The notes beneath the pieces were generated by a model. It made no database searches and was not told where the DNA came from. It saw nothing but the letters and a program-made list of their open reading frames with translations. Of a stretch of DNA of 16,017 nucleotides, positions 6,240 to 13,456 are shown in pieces. Origin of the DNA: UBA5862 sp002408105 (lineage in GTDB: Bacteria; Pseudomonadota; Gammaproteobacteria; Pseudomonadales; UBA5862). The stretch is from contig JAXHVB010000065.1 of NCBI GenBank assembly GCA_034189125.1, positions 1 through 16,017 on the forward strand, given 5' to 3'. The position numbers and the translations under genes were made by a program. Positions within the stretch are counted from its first letter, which is position 1; each line of letters opens with the position of its first letter.

Positions 6240-8789
6240 CATGCAGCCCATCTCAAACGGGTGAATCAATTGGCTGTGGTACGGGTAGACTCGGAGGCTG
6301 TAATGGAACAGGCCTGAGTCAGGCGGTTCCAGGTCGAGCCCGTAGAGCGCCGCGCCCTCCTCATTGGTGCCCTCAAAGGTAAAGCGGTGGCAGATGCGTT
6401 TGACGGGCGTTTCACCGGCTGTGTCATCACCATCCCCAACCACGCACTCGACGATCAAGTCTTCTGGCGTCAACCCAGCAGACTCGACTGCCACTTGCAG
6501 GCGCAGGGCGTCGGAGATCCCAATGCTCACAGGGGGGTCGCCGAGCCGTGTGCAACGCACATCTGGCCAGGCGGCACGGACTTTTTCTTTCCACTGGGTC
6601 AACTGTTGTGCAACGGTGTAGTCGTCAGCGGAGAAAGTCCGGCCCGCGGCCTGGGCGGGCAGATAAAACTCAGTGACGTAGTCCATCACCATGCGCTGGG
6701 CATTGAACTGGGGCAGGATGGTTCGGATCGACTGCTTGGATTTGTTTACCCAGTCTTTCGAATACCCGAGCATGCCTCCACGGCGGTCGTAGTAGAGCGG
6801 CACAATTTGTTTTTCGAGCAGGTCATAGAGTTCATTGGCCTCTTCACTGTCACGAAACGCGGCATCGTACTGTGGGCCGTGCGGAACGATCCCCCAGCCG
6901 TTCGCTCCATCAAAACCCTCAGCCCACCAGCCATCAAGCACAGACAGGTTGAGCACCCCGTTGATGGCAGCCTTCTCACCCGAGGTGCCACTGGCCTCCA
7001 TCGGGTACTGTGGGTTGTTGAGCCACACATCCACGCCTGACACCAAACGTCGGCCGAGGGCAAGGTCGTATCCTTCCAACATCAAGATTCGGCCCTCAAA
7101 TTCAGGGCGGCGGGAAAATTCGTGGATGACTCGAATCAACTCCTGGCCCGGCCGGTCATTGGGGTGGGCCTTTCCAGCGAAGATCAGCACCACCGGACGC
7201 TCGGGGTTATTGAGAATGCGCGCCAAACGCTCCGGGTCGCTGAAAATCAGAGTTGCACGCTTGTATGTGGCGAATCGGCGCGCGAAGCCTATGGTCAGAA
7301 AATCGGTTTCGCTGGGGTCAAACGCGCTGGAAAGCCGCTCGATTTGGGCCTCACTGAGTCCGTTCCGGCGGTGCTGAACGCACATGCTGCGGTATACCGT
7401 TTCCAGCATTTTGCGCTTGAGTGACTGGCGCACGCTCCAGAAACTGTGGTCCGGCAGGCTATAGATTTCTTCCCAATAGTCCGGGTCACGCAGGCGCGCG
7501 CGCCACTCACCACCAAAATGCAGGTCAAACAAATTCGCCCATTCATGGGCGAGGAAGGTGCCAACGTGCACCCCGTTGGTCACATGTCGAATCGGGTTTT
7601 CCGTTGGCGGAACCTCCGGCCAAACGTCGCTCTCCATGTGCGACGCAACCCCGCCGTGGATGCGGCTCACCCCATTGTGGTGACGTGACCCCCGCAGAGC
7701 AAGGATGGTCATGTTGAATGCGTTGGTGCCGTGCCCGTCCAGCGCGAACAGGCTCTGCATGCTCAGGCCCAGGGTTTGAATGTAGCGCTGAAAATAGCGC
7801 GACATGAGCGAGTGATCGAAGATGTCGTGCCCCGCCGCAACGGGGGTGTGGGTGGTGAACACCGTGGCCGCGGCTACGGCTTCCATGGCCACGGAGAACT
7901 CCAGTCCCCTGGCCTTCAACTCTCGGCACCGCTCGAGGATCTGGAACGCCGCATGCCCTTCATTGATGTGCCAGACGCTTGGCTGCAACCCAAGCGCCCG
8001 CAACGCCCGCACCCCGCCGATCCCCAATACCATTTCCTGCTTAATCCGGGTGTGGCTGTCGCCGCCATACAGCTGGTAGGTGATCTGCCGGTCGTCGTCC
8101 CGGTTTTCAGCGATGTCGGTGTCCAGAAAGAACAGGCGAATGTTGCCCGCCTTCGCTTCCCACACCTGGGCAAAAACCGTGCGGTCCTCGATTTCGATCT
8201 CCACCCGAACGGCCTCACCCTCGGGGGTGGTGGCGACCTGGACGGCAAGATCATTGAAGTCATTGGGGTGGTAGTGGGCCTGCTGCCAGCCTTCGGCGTT
8301 GATGGTCTGGTTGAAATACCCCTGGCGGTACAGCAATCCGACGGCAACAAACGGCAGGCCGAGGTCACTTGCGGCTTTGCAGTGATCGCCCGCCAGAATC
8401 CCAAGCCCACCGGAGTAGATGGGCAGGCTTTCGTGAAACCCATACTCGGCGCAAAAGTAGGCGACCAGGTCCGAGGGACTCTCCATCGCCTGTGCACCGT
8501 TGCCGCTGCGCGCGGCAAAGTAGGCATCGTAGGCGGACACAACGCTCGCGTATTCCTGCATGTACAGCGAATCCGCCGCAGCTGCTTTCAGTCGGGCTTG
8601 AGAAATCCGGCGCAGAAATACCTTTGGGTTGTGCCTGCAGCGATCCCAGAGGTCCGGATCCAGGCGGTAAAACAACCTGCGGACCGGTCGCTCCCAGGTG
8701 TACGCCAAGTCATTGGCCAGGTCTCCCAGGCGCTTGAGAGTCGCCGGCACCGAGGGCCTGACTTCCAAGGTATAACGAGTCCCGGTCAT
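6228..8789 (-). CDS. glgP: Alpha-glucan phosphorylase (GT35, DUF3417-containing type)
   Basis: Glycogen phosphorylase releases glucose-1-phosphate from glucan ends using phosphate and pyridoxal phosphate. The predicted 853-residue protein belongs to the variant with an N-terminal DUF3417 region (RPSVPATLKRLGDLANDLAYTW), not the E. coli MalP/GlgP type. It has ESLPIYSGGLGILAGDHCKAASD (roughly residues 118-140), WHINEGHAAF, VTNGVHVGTF, and EASGTSGEKAAINGVLNLS with K606 as the likely pyridoxal-phosphate lysine. I set the start at the ATG at 8789, which has GGGGA about nine bases upstream and gives a family-like N-terminus. A TTG ten codons upstream (8819) is possible but has no good ribosome-binding site. 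It converges with malQ. It lies 69 bases downstream of the TRAP permease on the same strand, so some read-through from that operon is possible. Confidence 0.95.
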   Translation of the reverse strand: MTGTRYTLEVRPSVPATLKRLGDLANDLAYTWERPVRRLFYRLDPDLWDRCRHNPKVFLRRISQARLKAAAADSLYMQEYASVVSAYDAYFAARSGNGAQAMESPSDLVAYFCAEYGFHESLPIYSGGLGILAGDHCKAASDLGLPFVAVGLLYRQGYFNQTINAEGWQQAHYHPNDFNDLAVQVATTPEGEAVRVEIEIEDRTVFAQVWEAKAGNIRLFFLDTDIAENRDDDRQITYQLYGGDSHTRIKQEMVLGIGGVRALRALGLQPSVWHINEGHAAFQILERCRELKARGLEFSVAMEAVAAATVFTTHTPVAAGHDIFDHSLMSRYFQRYIQTLGLSMQSLFALDGHGTNAFNMTILALRGSRHHNGVSRIHGGVASHMESDVWPEVPPTENPIRHVTNGVHVGTFLAHEWANLFDLHFGGEWRARLRDPDYWEEIYSLPDHSFWSVRQSLKRKMLETVYRSMCVQHRRNGLSEAQIERLSSAFDPSETDFLTIGFARRFATYKRATLIFSDPERLARILNNPERPVVLIFAGKAHPNDRPGQELIRVIHEFSRRPEFEGRILMLEGYDLALGRRLVSGVDVWLNNPQYPMEASGTSGEKAAINGVLNLSVLDGWWAEGFDGANGWGIVPHGPQYDAAFRDSEEANELYDLLEKQIVPLYYDRRGGMLGYSKDWVNKSKQSIRTILPQFNAQRMVMDYVTEFYLPAQAAGRTFSADDYTVAQQLTQWKEKVRAAWPDVRCTRLGDPPVSIGISDALRLQVAVESAGLTPEDLIVECVVGDGDDTAGETPVKRICHRFTFEGTNEEGAALYGLDLEPPDSGLFHYSLRVYPYHSQLIHPFEMGCMRWL

Positions 8790-8858
8790 TCGCGCTGTCC
8801 CCGCATCAATGCATTCCAATACGCACCCAAGGGGGCCGCCACAACGACCACCCTGGAT

Positions 8859-10937
8859 TCAAATGGCGCCCGCCGATGGGGACGCGGCCCCCTTCAGCTT
8901 GCGCCTCAGCCCCCATAGCAGCAGCAAAAAGCCCGCCAAGACTGCACTTCGAACTGCTACTGGAGCCACCGGGAGCAGCAGAAGTACCCCAACCGCGAAA
9001 TATGCACTGCGCCGCCACCAGGACAACGTCGCCGCAGCGTACCCCTGCAGCGCCAAGGCGAGGGCATAAAGGCCGAAGCACGCGAACCCGAACACCACCA
9101 AGCGCGTCGTCCAGTCTCCGGACAGCAGCGGCGTGTACACAAACAGCAACGGAATCAGGTACAGCCCCTTCGCGATCATCCAGGCTGTCAGACCAGTCTG
9201 CAACGGGCGAGTGCCAGCAATCGCGGCGGCGGTGTATGCGCTCAGACAGACGGGGGGCGTCACGTTGCTGTCCTGAGACAACCAGAAAATGACAAAGTGC
9301 GCAGCCAGCAGATTCGCAGTCAGGGTCGCTGGTGACAGCAGCTGCTCACGCAACAAGACCAGCAGCTCCTGGGGTGCCGCGTCCAGAATGCGCTCCGCTT
9401 CAACCCGCCCCAGCAGCTCGCCAGCACGCTCCAGAAGGCCCGGTTCGACCAAGGCCAACACCGCTGCCCAATCGGCCGCGATGGGCACCTGGGTCAACTC
9501 CAGCACCAATTGGCGACTGGCGAGCAATTCCGCCAAAAGCGGCGCCGACAGTGTCGCCAGCACCACGTACGCGGCCGTAACGGGCAGCCCCGCACCGAGC
9601 ACGAGGGACGCGGCCGCAATCAGCAAAACCGCAACCCAGAGCTCACCGCCTGCCCAATCAGAGATCATCAGGGAAAAGGTGTTGCCCATGCCGGTGGTGG
9701 TGACCGTATTGACCACCAAACCAATCGCCACCAGCAGCAGTGCGGTGGACGTCATGCCACGACAACCGTCGACCAACGCCTCAACCGTGGCCCGAGGCCC
9801 CATGGGCTGAGGGGTCAACCAACTGGCTGCAACCGCCGCCACGACACCACCAGCGGCTGCATAGGCCGGGCTGAATCCCGCAGCAAGGAGCGCCACCAAT
9901 GCGCCGAGGGGCAACAGCAGGGGCCAGCCGCGGCGCAGCACCTCCCCAACTGGCTCGGCATCGACCTCGGGCGCCAGCCCGAGTCGCCGCGCCTCGATGC
10001 GTACATAAAACCCCACCGAGAGAAAATACAGGAGGGCAGGCAGCGCCGCGGCAACAACGATCTCGCCGTAGCTGACCTGGGTGTAGCTCGCCATCACGAA
10101 AGCCCCGGCCCCCATCACTGGAGGCATGAGTTGGCCCCCGGTCGACGCCGCAGCCTCCACCGCCGCCGCAAACCGTGGTTGAAAACCAGCGCGGCGCATC
10201 ATGGGGATGGAGATGACCCCGGTGGCCGCGGTATTCGCCACGGCCGATCCAGACACCGATCCCATGAGCCCCGACCCAAGCACGGCAACGAGGCCAGCGC
10301 CCCCGACCATGCGCCCGGCCACGGCCTTGGACAGGTCAATGAGAAAATCACCTGCCCCTGAGCGCAGCAAGAAAGCGCCAAACAGAATGAAGCTGAACAC
10401 GTAGCGCGCCGAGATGTTGGCGATGGGACCGAAAAGCCCATCACCGCCGAAATAACTGCGAAACAGCATGGTTTCGAGGCTCAAGCCCGGAAAATGAAAA
10501 ACACCCGGGACCCACGCGCCCCAAAAAGTCGCATAGGTGACGAACACCAGCACCAAAATCGGGATAAAAGCGCCCTGGCGCATCCAAACCCACACCAGCG
10601 CAACGCAAACGGCGAGCGTCGCGAACACCCAGTCCGCCAGGTTGAATGCCGTGCCCCGTGCATACAGCGCATCCTCAGCGACCCACAACCAAATGACGGA
10701 AGCCACGGCTCCGACGGCCAACAGCAGGTGCCACCAGCCGCGTCCGACGCCATAGGACCAGCGTTCCGCAGCAGCAAGGACAGCAAACAGGGCGAAGTGC
10801 AAAGCGCCGAAATGCAATTCGGAGATGACGCCAAACCCATTGAAATACAGGTGCGTCGCGGCAACAGCGCACGCGAGCACCGTGTAGGTCCGCACGGCAA
10901 CGAGCCGCTGCCTGGTCTCCACCGGCGGCGCACTCAT
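8859..10937 (-). CDS. TRAP transporter fused permease (4TM/12TM, DctQ-DctM fusion)
   Basis: This 692-residue inner-membrane protein uses an ion gradient to import a solute handed over by a periplasmic binding protein. Residues about 15-145 hold hydrophobic segments equivalent to the small DctQ subunit. The DctM-like part carries the family signature GSGLMGSVSGSAVANTAATG (221-240), then EAAASTGGQLMPPVMGAGAF (261-280), LGAGLPVTAAYVVL (447-460) and SNVTPPVCLSAYTAAAIAG (557-575). Between the last two blocks lies a mainly hydrophilic stretch (about 473-540) longer than I expect for the family. More hydrophobic segments (roughly 585-680) end the protein. The start ATG is seven bases from the TAXI stop codon, so the two genes are surely co-transcribed and probably translationally coupled. 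Fused permeases of this type normally pair with TAXI binding proteins, as here. The substrate is not predictable. Confidence 0.94.
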   Translation of the reverse strand: MSAPPVETRQRLVAVRTYTVLACAVAATHLYFNGFGVISELHFGALHFALFAVLAAAERWSYGVGRGWWHLLLAVGAVASVIWLWVAEDALYARGTAFNLADWVFATLAVCVALVWVWMRQGAFIPILVLVFVTYATFWGAWVPGVFHFPGLSLETMLFRSYFGGDGLFGPIANISARYVFSFILFGAFLLRSGAGDFLIDLSKAVAGRMVGGAGLVAVLGSGLMGSVSGSAVANTAATGVISIPMMRRAGFQPRFAAAVEAAASTGGQLMPPVMGAGAFVMASYTQVSYGEIVVAAALPALLYFLSVGFYVRIEARRLGLAPEVDAEPVGEVLRRGWPLLLPLGALVALLAAGFSPAYAAAGGVVAAVAASWLTPQPMGPRATVEALVDGCRGMTSTALLLVAIGLVVNTVTTTGMGNTFSLMISDWAGGELWVAVLLIAAASLVLGAGLPVTAAYVVLATLSAPLLAELLASRQLVLELTQVPIAADWAAVLALVEPGLLERAGELLGRVEAERILDAAPQELLVLLREQLLSPATLTANLLAAHFVIFWLSQDSNVTPPVCLSAYTAAAIAGTRPLQTGLTAWMIAKGLYLIPLLFVYTPLLSGDWTTRLVVFGFACFGLYALALALQGYAAATLSWWRRSAYFAVGVLLLLPVAPVAVRSAVLAGFLLLLWGLRRKLKGAASPSAGAI

Positions 10938-10943
10938 TCGGAA

Positions 10944-11984
10944 TCAGGGTGCCAGTTGGGGTGCAGCAACCTCGATGCCCTGTTCCCGATAGTAGCGCTC
11001 AGCACCCGGATGGAGCGGCACCGGCAACCCGTCGGTCGCGGTGTCCAAACTCAGCTCACCGGTGGCGGAGTGGATGGCCTGGAGAAATCCGAGGTTTTCG
11101 TAGAGGGTCCGGGTGATCCAGTACACCGCGTCCGCGTCCACATCGGCGTGAACAGCCAGGAAATTCGGCTGTGCCGCCGACGCGACCGACAACGGCTGCT
11201 GCGGGTAGGTGTTCGCCGGAATGGCGTAACGGGACCAAAGCGGATAGCGCCGGTTGATTGCCTCAAGCTGGGCGTCGGTGATGGCCAGTATTTGAACGGC
11301 CCCACCGCGGGCCGCGAGCAACCGCGTGATGGCACCGGATGGCGGCCCGGCTGGAGCGTTCATGCCCACCGTCGTGCCATCGAGCATGGCTTCCGCTGCA
11401 GCGCCGTACCCGAGATAGACCGGTTCAAACGCCTGCTGCACGCCGAGGGCGCGCAGAATGTGTTCACCAGACCCGGCACTGCCGGAATTGCGCTTGCCGA
11501 TGGCAAAGCGCGCCCCGTCAAGCGCACCCAGGTCCGCAAGGGTTCCTTCGCGAACGAACCCCTCGGACAACACGAAATGCTCAACGTTGGACCACAGCCG
11601 CGTCACCGCGCGCAGGTGGGTTTGCGCGCCGTTCGCCGCCATCGGGCCTTCCCCGCGCCACGCCCAGGCCCCATATAGGGCTTGCAGAATCGCGAACTGG
11701 GCCTCACCAGTGCGCAGCAGCTTGAGGTTTTCGGCTGAGCCTGCCGAACTGATCGCGGCCAACGCCACACCCTGGGTCGGTGCAAGGCGCACCTTGGTGA
11801 GCGTAGCCATTGCCACCCCCACCGGATAAAATGTGCCCCCTGTGGTTGCTGTCGTGAGGACGTACACCCGCTGCGATTGAGCACCCACCGGCGCCGAGCC
11901 AGTCAGCATCTGGAGCACCATTGCGAAAACACCCAGCCAGCGCAGCGCAGTTGTCTTGTAATTGTGGTTGCAGATCGCTCTCAC
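10944..11984 (-). CDS. TAXI-family TRAP transporter periplasmic solute-binding protein
   Basis: The product (346 residues) is the extracytoplasmic receptor of the TRAP system. An N-terminal signal peptide has basic residues K10 and R15, a hydrophobic core WLGVFAMVLQML and a likely cut after VGA (residue 35). The mature protein opens with VYVLTTATTGGTFYPVGVAM, the TAXI hallmark, followed by SSAGSAENLKLLRTGEAQFAILQ. I set the start at GTG 11984 because GGAGG lies four bases upstream and the signal peptide follows at a normal distance. The open frame continues up to 12473, but that extension lies antisense to the porin gene and is not protein-like. Known TAXI proteins bind glutamate or related carboxylates in a few cases; the ligand here is unknown. 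The gene is first in the minus-strand operon and divergent from the porin. Confidence 0.92.
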   Translation of the reverse strand: MRAICNHNYKTTALRWLGVFAMVLQMLTGSAPVGAQSQRVYVLTTATTGGTFYPVGVAMATLTKVRLAPTQGVALAAISSAGSAENLKLLRTGEAQFAILQALYGAWAWRGEGPMAANGAQTHLRAVTRLWSNVEHFVLSEGFVREGTLADLGALDGARFAIGKRNSGSAGSGEHILRALGVQQAFEPVYLGYGAAAEAMLDGTTVGMNAPAGPPSGAITRLLAARGGAVQILAITDAQLEAINRRYPLWSRYAIPANTYPQQPLSVASAAQPNFLAVHADVDADAVYWITRTLYENLGFLQAIHSATGELSLDTATDGLPVPLHPGAERYYREQGIEVAAPQLAP

Positions 11985-12075
11985 TCGGCCTCCAGATCGA
12001 ACCCGCATCCCTGTGACTGAACGGCGGGTACGCCGGGCACCCCAACTCCAGCAGCAATACGACGTAGATACTACC
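11985..12075. promoter_or_regulatory. Short divergent promoter region of TAXI gene and porin
   Basis: Only 91 bases separate the two divergent starts, so promoters for both must lie here or overlap the coding ends. I see no clear -35/-10 pair and no strong dyad. The closest is CGGCG-GGTA-CGCCG near 12023-12036. Shared control of the two genes is inferred from the arrangement. Confidence 0.45.
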
Positions 12076-13353
12076 ATGCGAACACGCGTCCTCCTCGCGG
12101 CCGCTGCTGTCTTCAGCGCGCCTGCCGCCCTGGCCGCCTCCGAAGCACCGATCCACGAGCAGATCGAAACGCTGCAACAGCAACTGGACGCATTGCGCGA
12201 CCAGGTCGAGGCCCCGGCTGCCCCGCAAGTTCGCGCCGATGTTCGCGACCTGGAGCTGCGCACCCACGATGGCATTGAGCTGCGCTCCCTTAGTGATGGT
12301 TTCAGCATCAAGCTGCGTGGGCTGCTGGCCATGAGCCACGAATGGGTGGACGGCATCTTCAATGCCGAGAACACAGGCAAGCGGGCATTCGAAGGCGAAA
12401 TCCGCAGCTTCTGGGCAATCCTGAGCGGCACGCACGCCCACCACTGGAAGTACACTGCGATGTACAACTTCAAGGACAGTCGACCTGTGGTGGCCTACAT
12501 CCGCTACGACCGTCCCGAGGGCTGGCGCCTGACCCTCGGGCGCCAGCGCGAGCCCTTTGGACTCGCCCAGTTCAGTTCCGGTGATTTGGCCAGCGCGGCG
12601 ACACTGTCAACCCGCATCGCACCCCTCATCAGCCAGGGCTTCAGCCTGCTCGCATTCGGCGAGCACTGGACTTGGGGCATCGGGCTGTTCAGCGAAGGAA
12701 CCGGCGCCAATGGCGAGGCGGATGAAGCGTTCACGTCGCGGGTGAGCCTGTCGCCATCAGTCAGCGACGCGCAGCGGGTTCACCTCGCCGCTTCTCTTTC
12801 CCGCCGCGACTATGGCACCGACCCCTTCTACATCGAGTCCAACCTTGGTGCCGCGACCGCCCCCACCCAGGTGGCACAATCGCCGGACTTCGATGCCCAG
12901 CGCGGCTGGCTAAGCGGGATGGAATTTGCTTGGCAACACAGGGCGGTATACCTTCAATCCGAATGGATTGGTGCCCGCATCCGTGCGGACGACGCGACCC
13001 GCTATAGTTTCCGCGCCCACTATGTGCAACTGGGTTGGTTCTTGACCGGCGAGCACTTGAGTTATGACACCAAGAACGGGCGCTTCAAGCGCTTCAAGGA
13101 GCAACCACTCAATCCAGGCGGCGCTTGGCAGTGGGTGGTGCGCTATGAGGACCTCGATTTGGAAGACCGAGGTGGCGGCTCCGAAGTGTACGCTTGGACC
13201 ACGGGGATCAACTGGTACGCGAACTCCAAGGTGCGCGTGCTGCTGAACTACACGAACGTCAGTGCCAAAGGCTCCATCAACCTCGGGTCCAACGTACTCA
13301 CGGGCCACCACGACGGACAGTTTGTGGCCCTGGTCGGGCAGTATTTTTTCTGA
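12076..13353 (+). CDS. Outer-membrane porin of the OprO/OprP type
   Basis: This is a 425-residue predicted beta-barrel. A signal peptide (MRTRVLLAAAAVFSAPAALA, cut at ALA) is followed by a short coiled-coil segment (IHEQIETLQQQLDALRDQVE), a layout common in Porin_O_P proteins, where the helix helps trimer formation. The barrel region has alternating hydrophobic strands, FKDSRPVVAYIRYDRPEGW and LTLGRQREPFGLAQFSS, the latter resembling the LGRQKEPFG-like stretch of this family. It ends in QYFF, giving the terminal Phe used by the BAM assembly machinery. OprP itself is phosphate-selective, but many relatives are not, so I would not assign phosphate. The ATG at 12076 was chosen for the signal peptide; the upstream open frame is not protein-like and the ribosome-binding site is weak. 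Its divergence from the TAXI gene suggests it admits the same solute. Confidence 0.88.
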   Translation: MRTRVLLAAAAVFSAPAALAASEAPIHEQIETLQQQLDALRDQVEAPAAPQVRADVRDLELRTHDGIELRSLSDGFSIKLRGLLAMSHEWVDGIFNAENTGKRAFEGEIRSFWAILSGTHAHHWKYTAMYNFKDSRPVVAYIRYDRPEGWRLTLGRQREPFGLAQFSSGDLASAATLSTRIAPLISQGFSLLAFGEHWTWGIGLFSEGTGANGEADEAFTSRVSLSPSVSDAQRVHLAASLSRRDYGTDPFYIESNLGAATAPTQVAQSPDFDAQRGWLSGMEFAWQHRAVYLQSEWIGARIRADDATRYSFRAHYVQLGWFLTGEHLSYDTKNGRFKRFKEQPLNPGGAWQWVVRYEDLDLEDRGGGSEVYAWTTGINWYANSKVRVLLNYTNVSAKGSINLGSNVLTGHHDGQFVALVGQYFF

Positions 13354-13414
13354 CCAGCGGCGCACCCTAGGCTGCAATTCACCCATTCGAGACGGTATCA
13401 TCGCGTCAATTCGC

Positions 13415-13420
13415 TACAAT
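13415..13420 (+). promoter_or_regulatory. Possible -10 element for the DUF1631 gene
   Basis: TACAAT matches five of six bases of the sigma-70 -10 consensus in otherwise GC-rich DNA. It would place transcription start near 13427, about 30 bases before the ATG at 13457. I find no matching -35 at the usual spacing, so this is tentative. Confidence 0.35.
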
Positions 13421-13456
13421 TTGTCACCCGAGACCCTCGCCAAGCGAACTCGCGAC

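Noticed and set aside
7731..8918. 395-codon open frame opposite glgP
   Set aside because: It is the mirror of glgP coding sequence, with no recognisable domain and no ribosome-binding site.
11985..12473. 163-residue N-terminal extension of the TAXI protein
   Set aside because: It is antisense to the porin signal peptide and early barrel, and would bury the real signal peptide in the middle of the protein.
13330..13357. CTGGTC...GACCAG inverted repeat around a T-run at the porin stop codon, possible terminator
   Set aside because: The stem has only six pairs, the loop is 16 bases and the T-run is inside the loop, so it does not fit an intrinsic terminator.
13262..13456. 65-residue N-terminal extension of the DUF1631 protein
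   Set aside because: It overlaps the end of the porin gene in another frame, and the sequence looks like a frame shadow.
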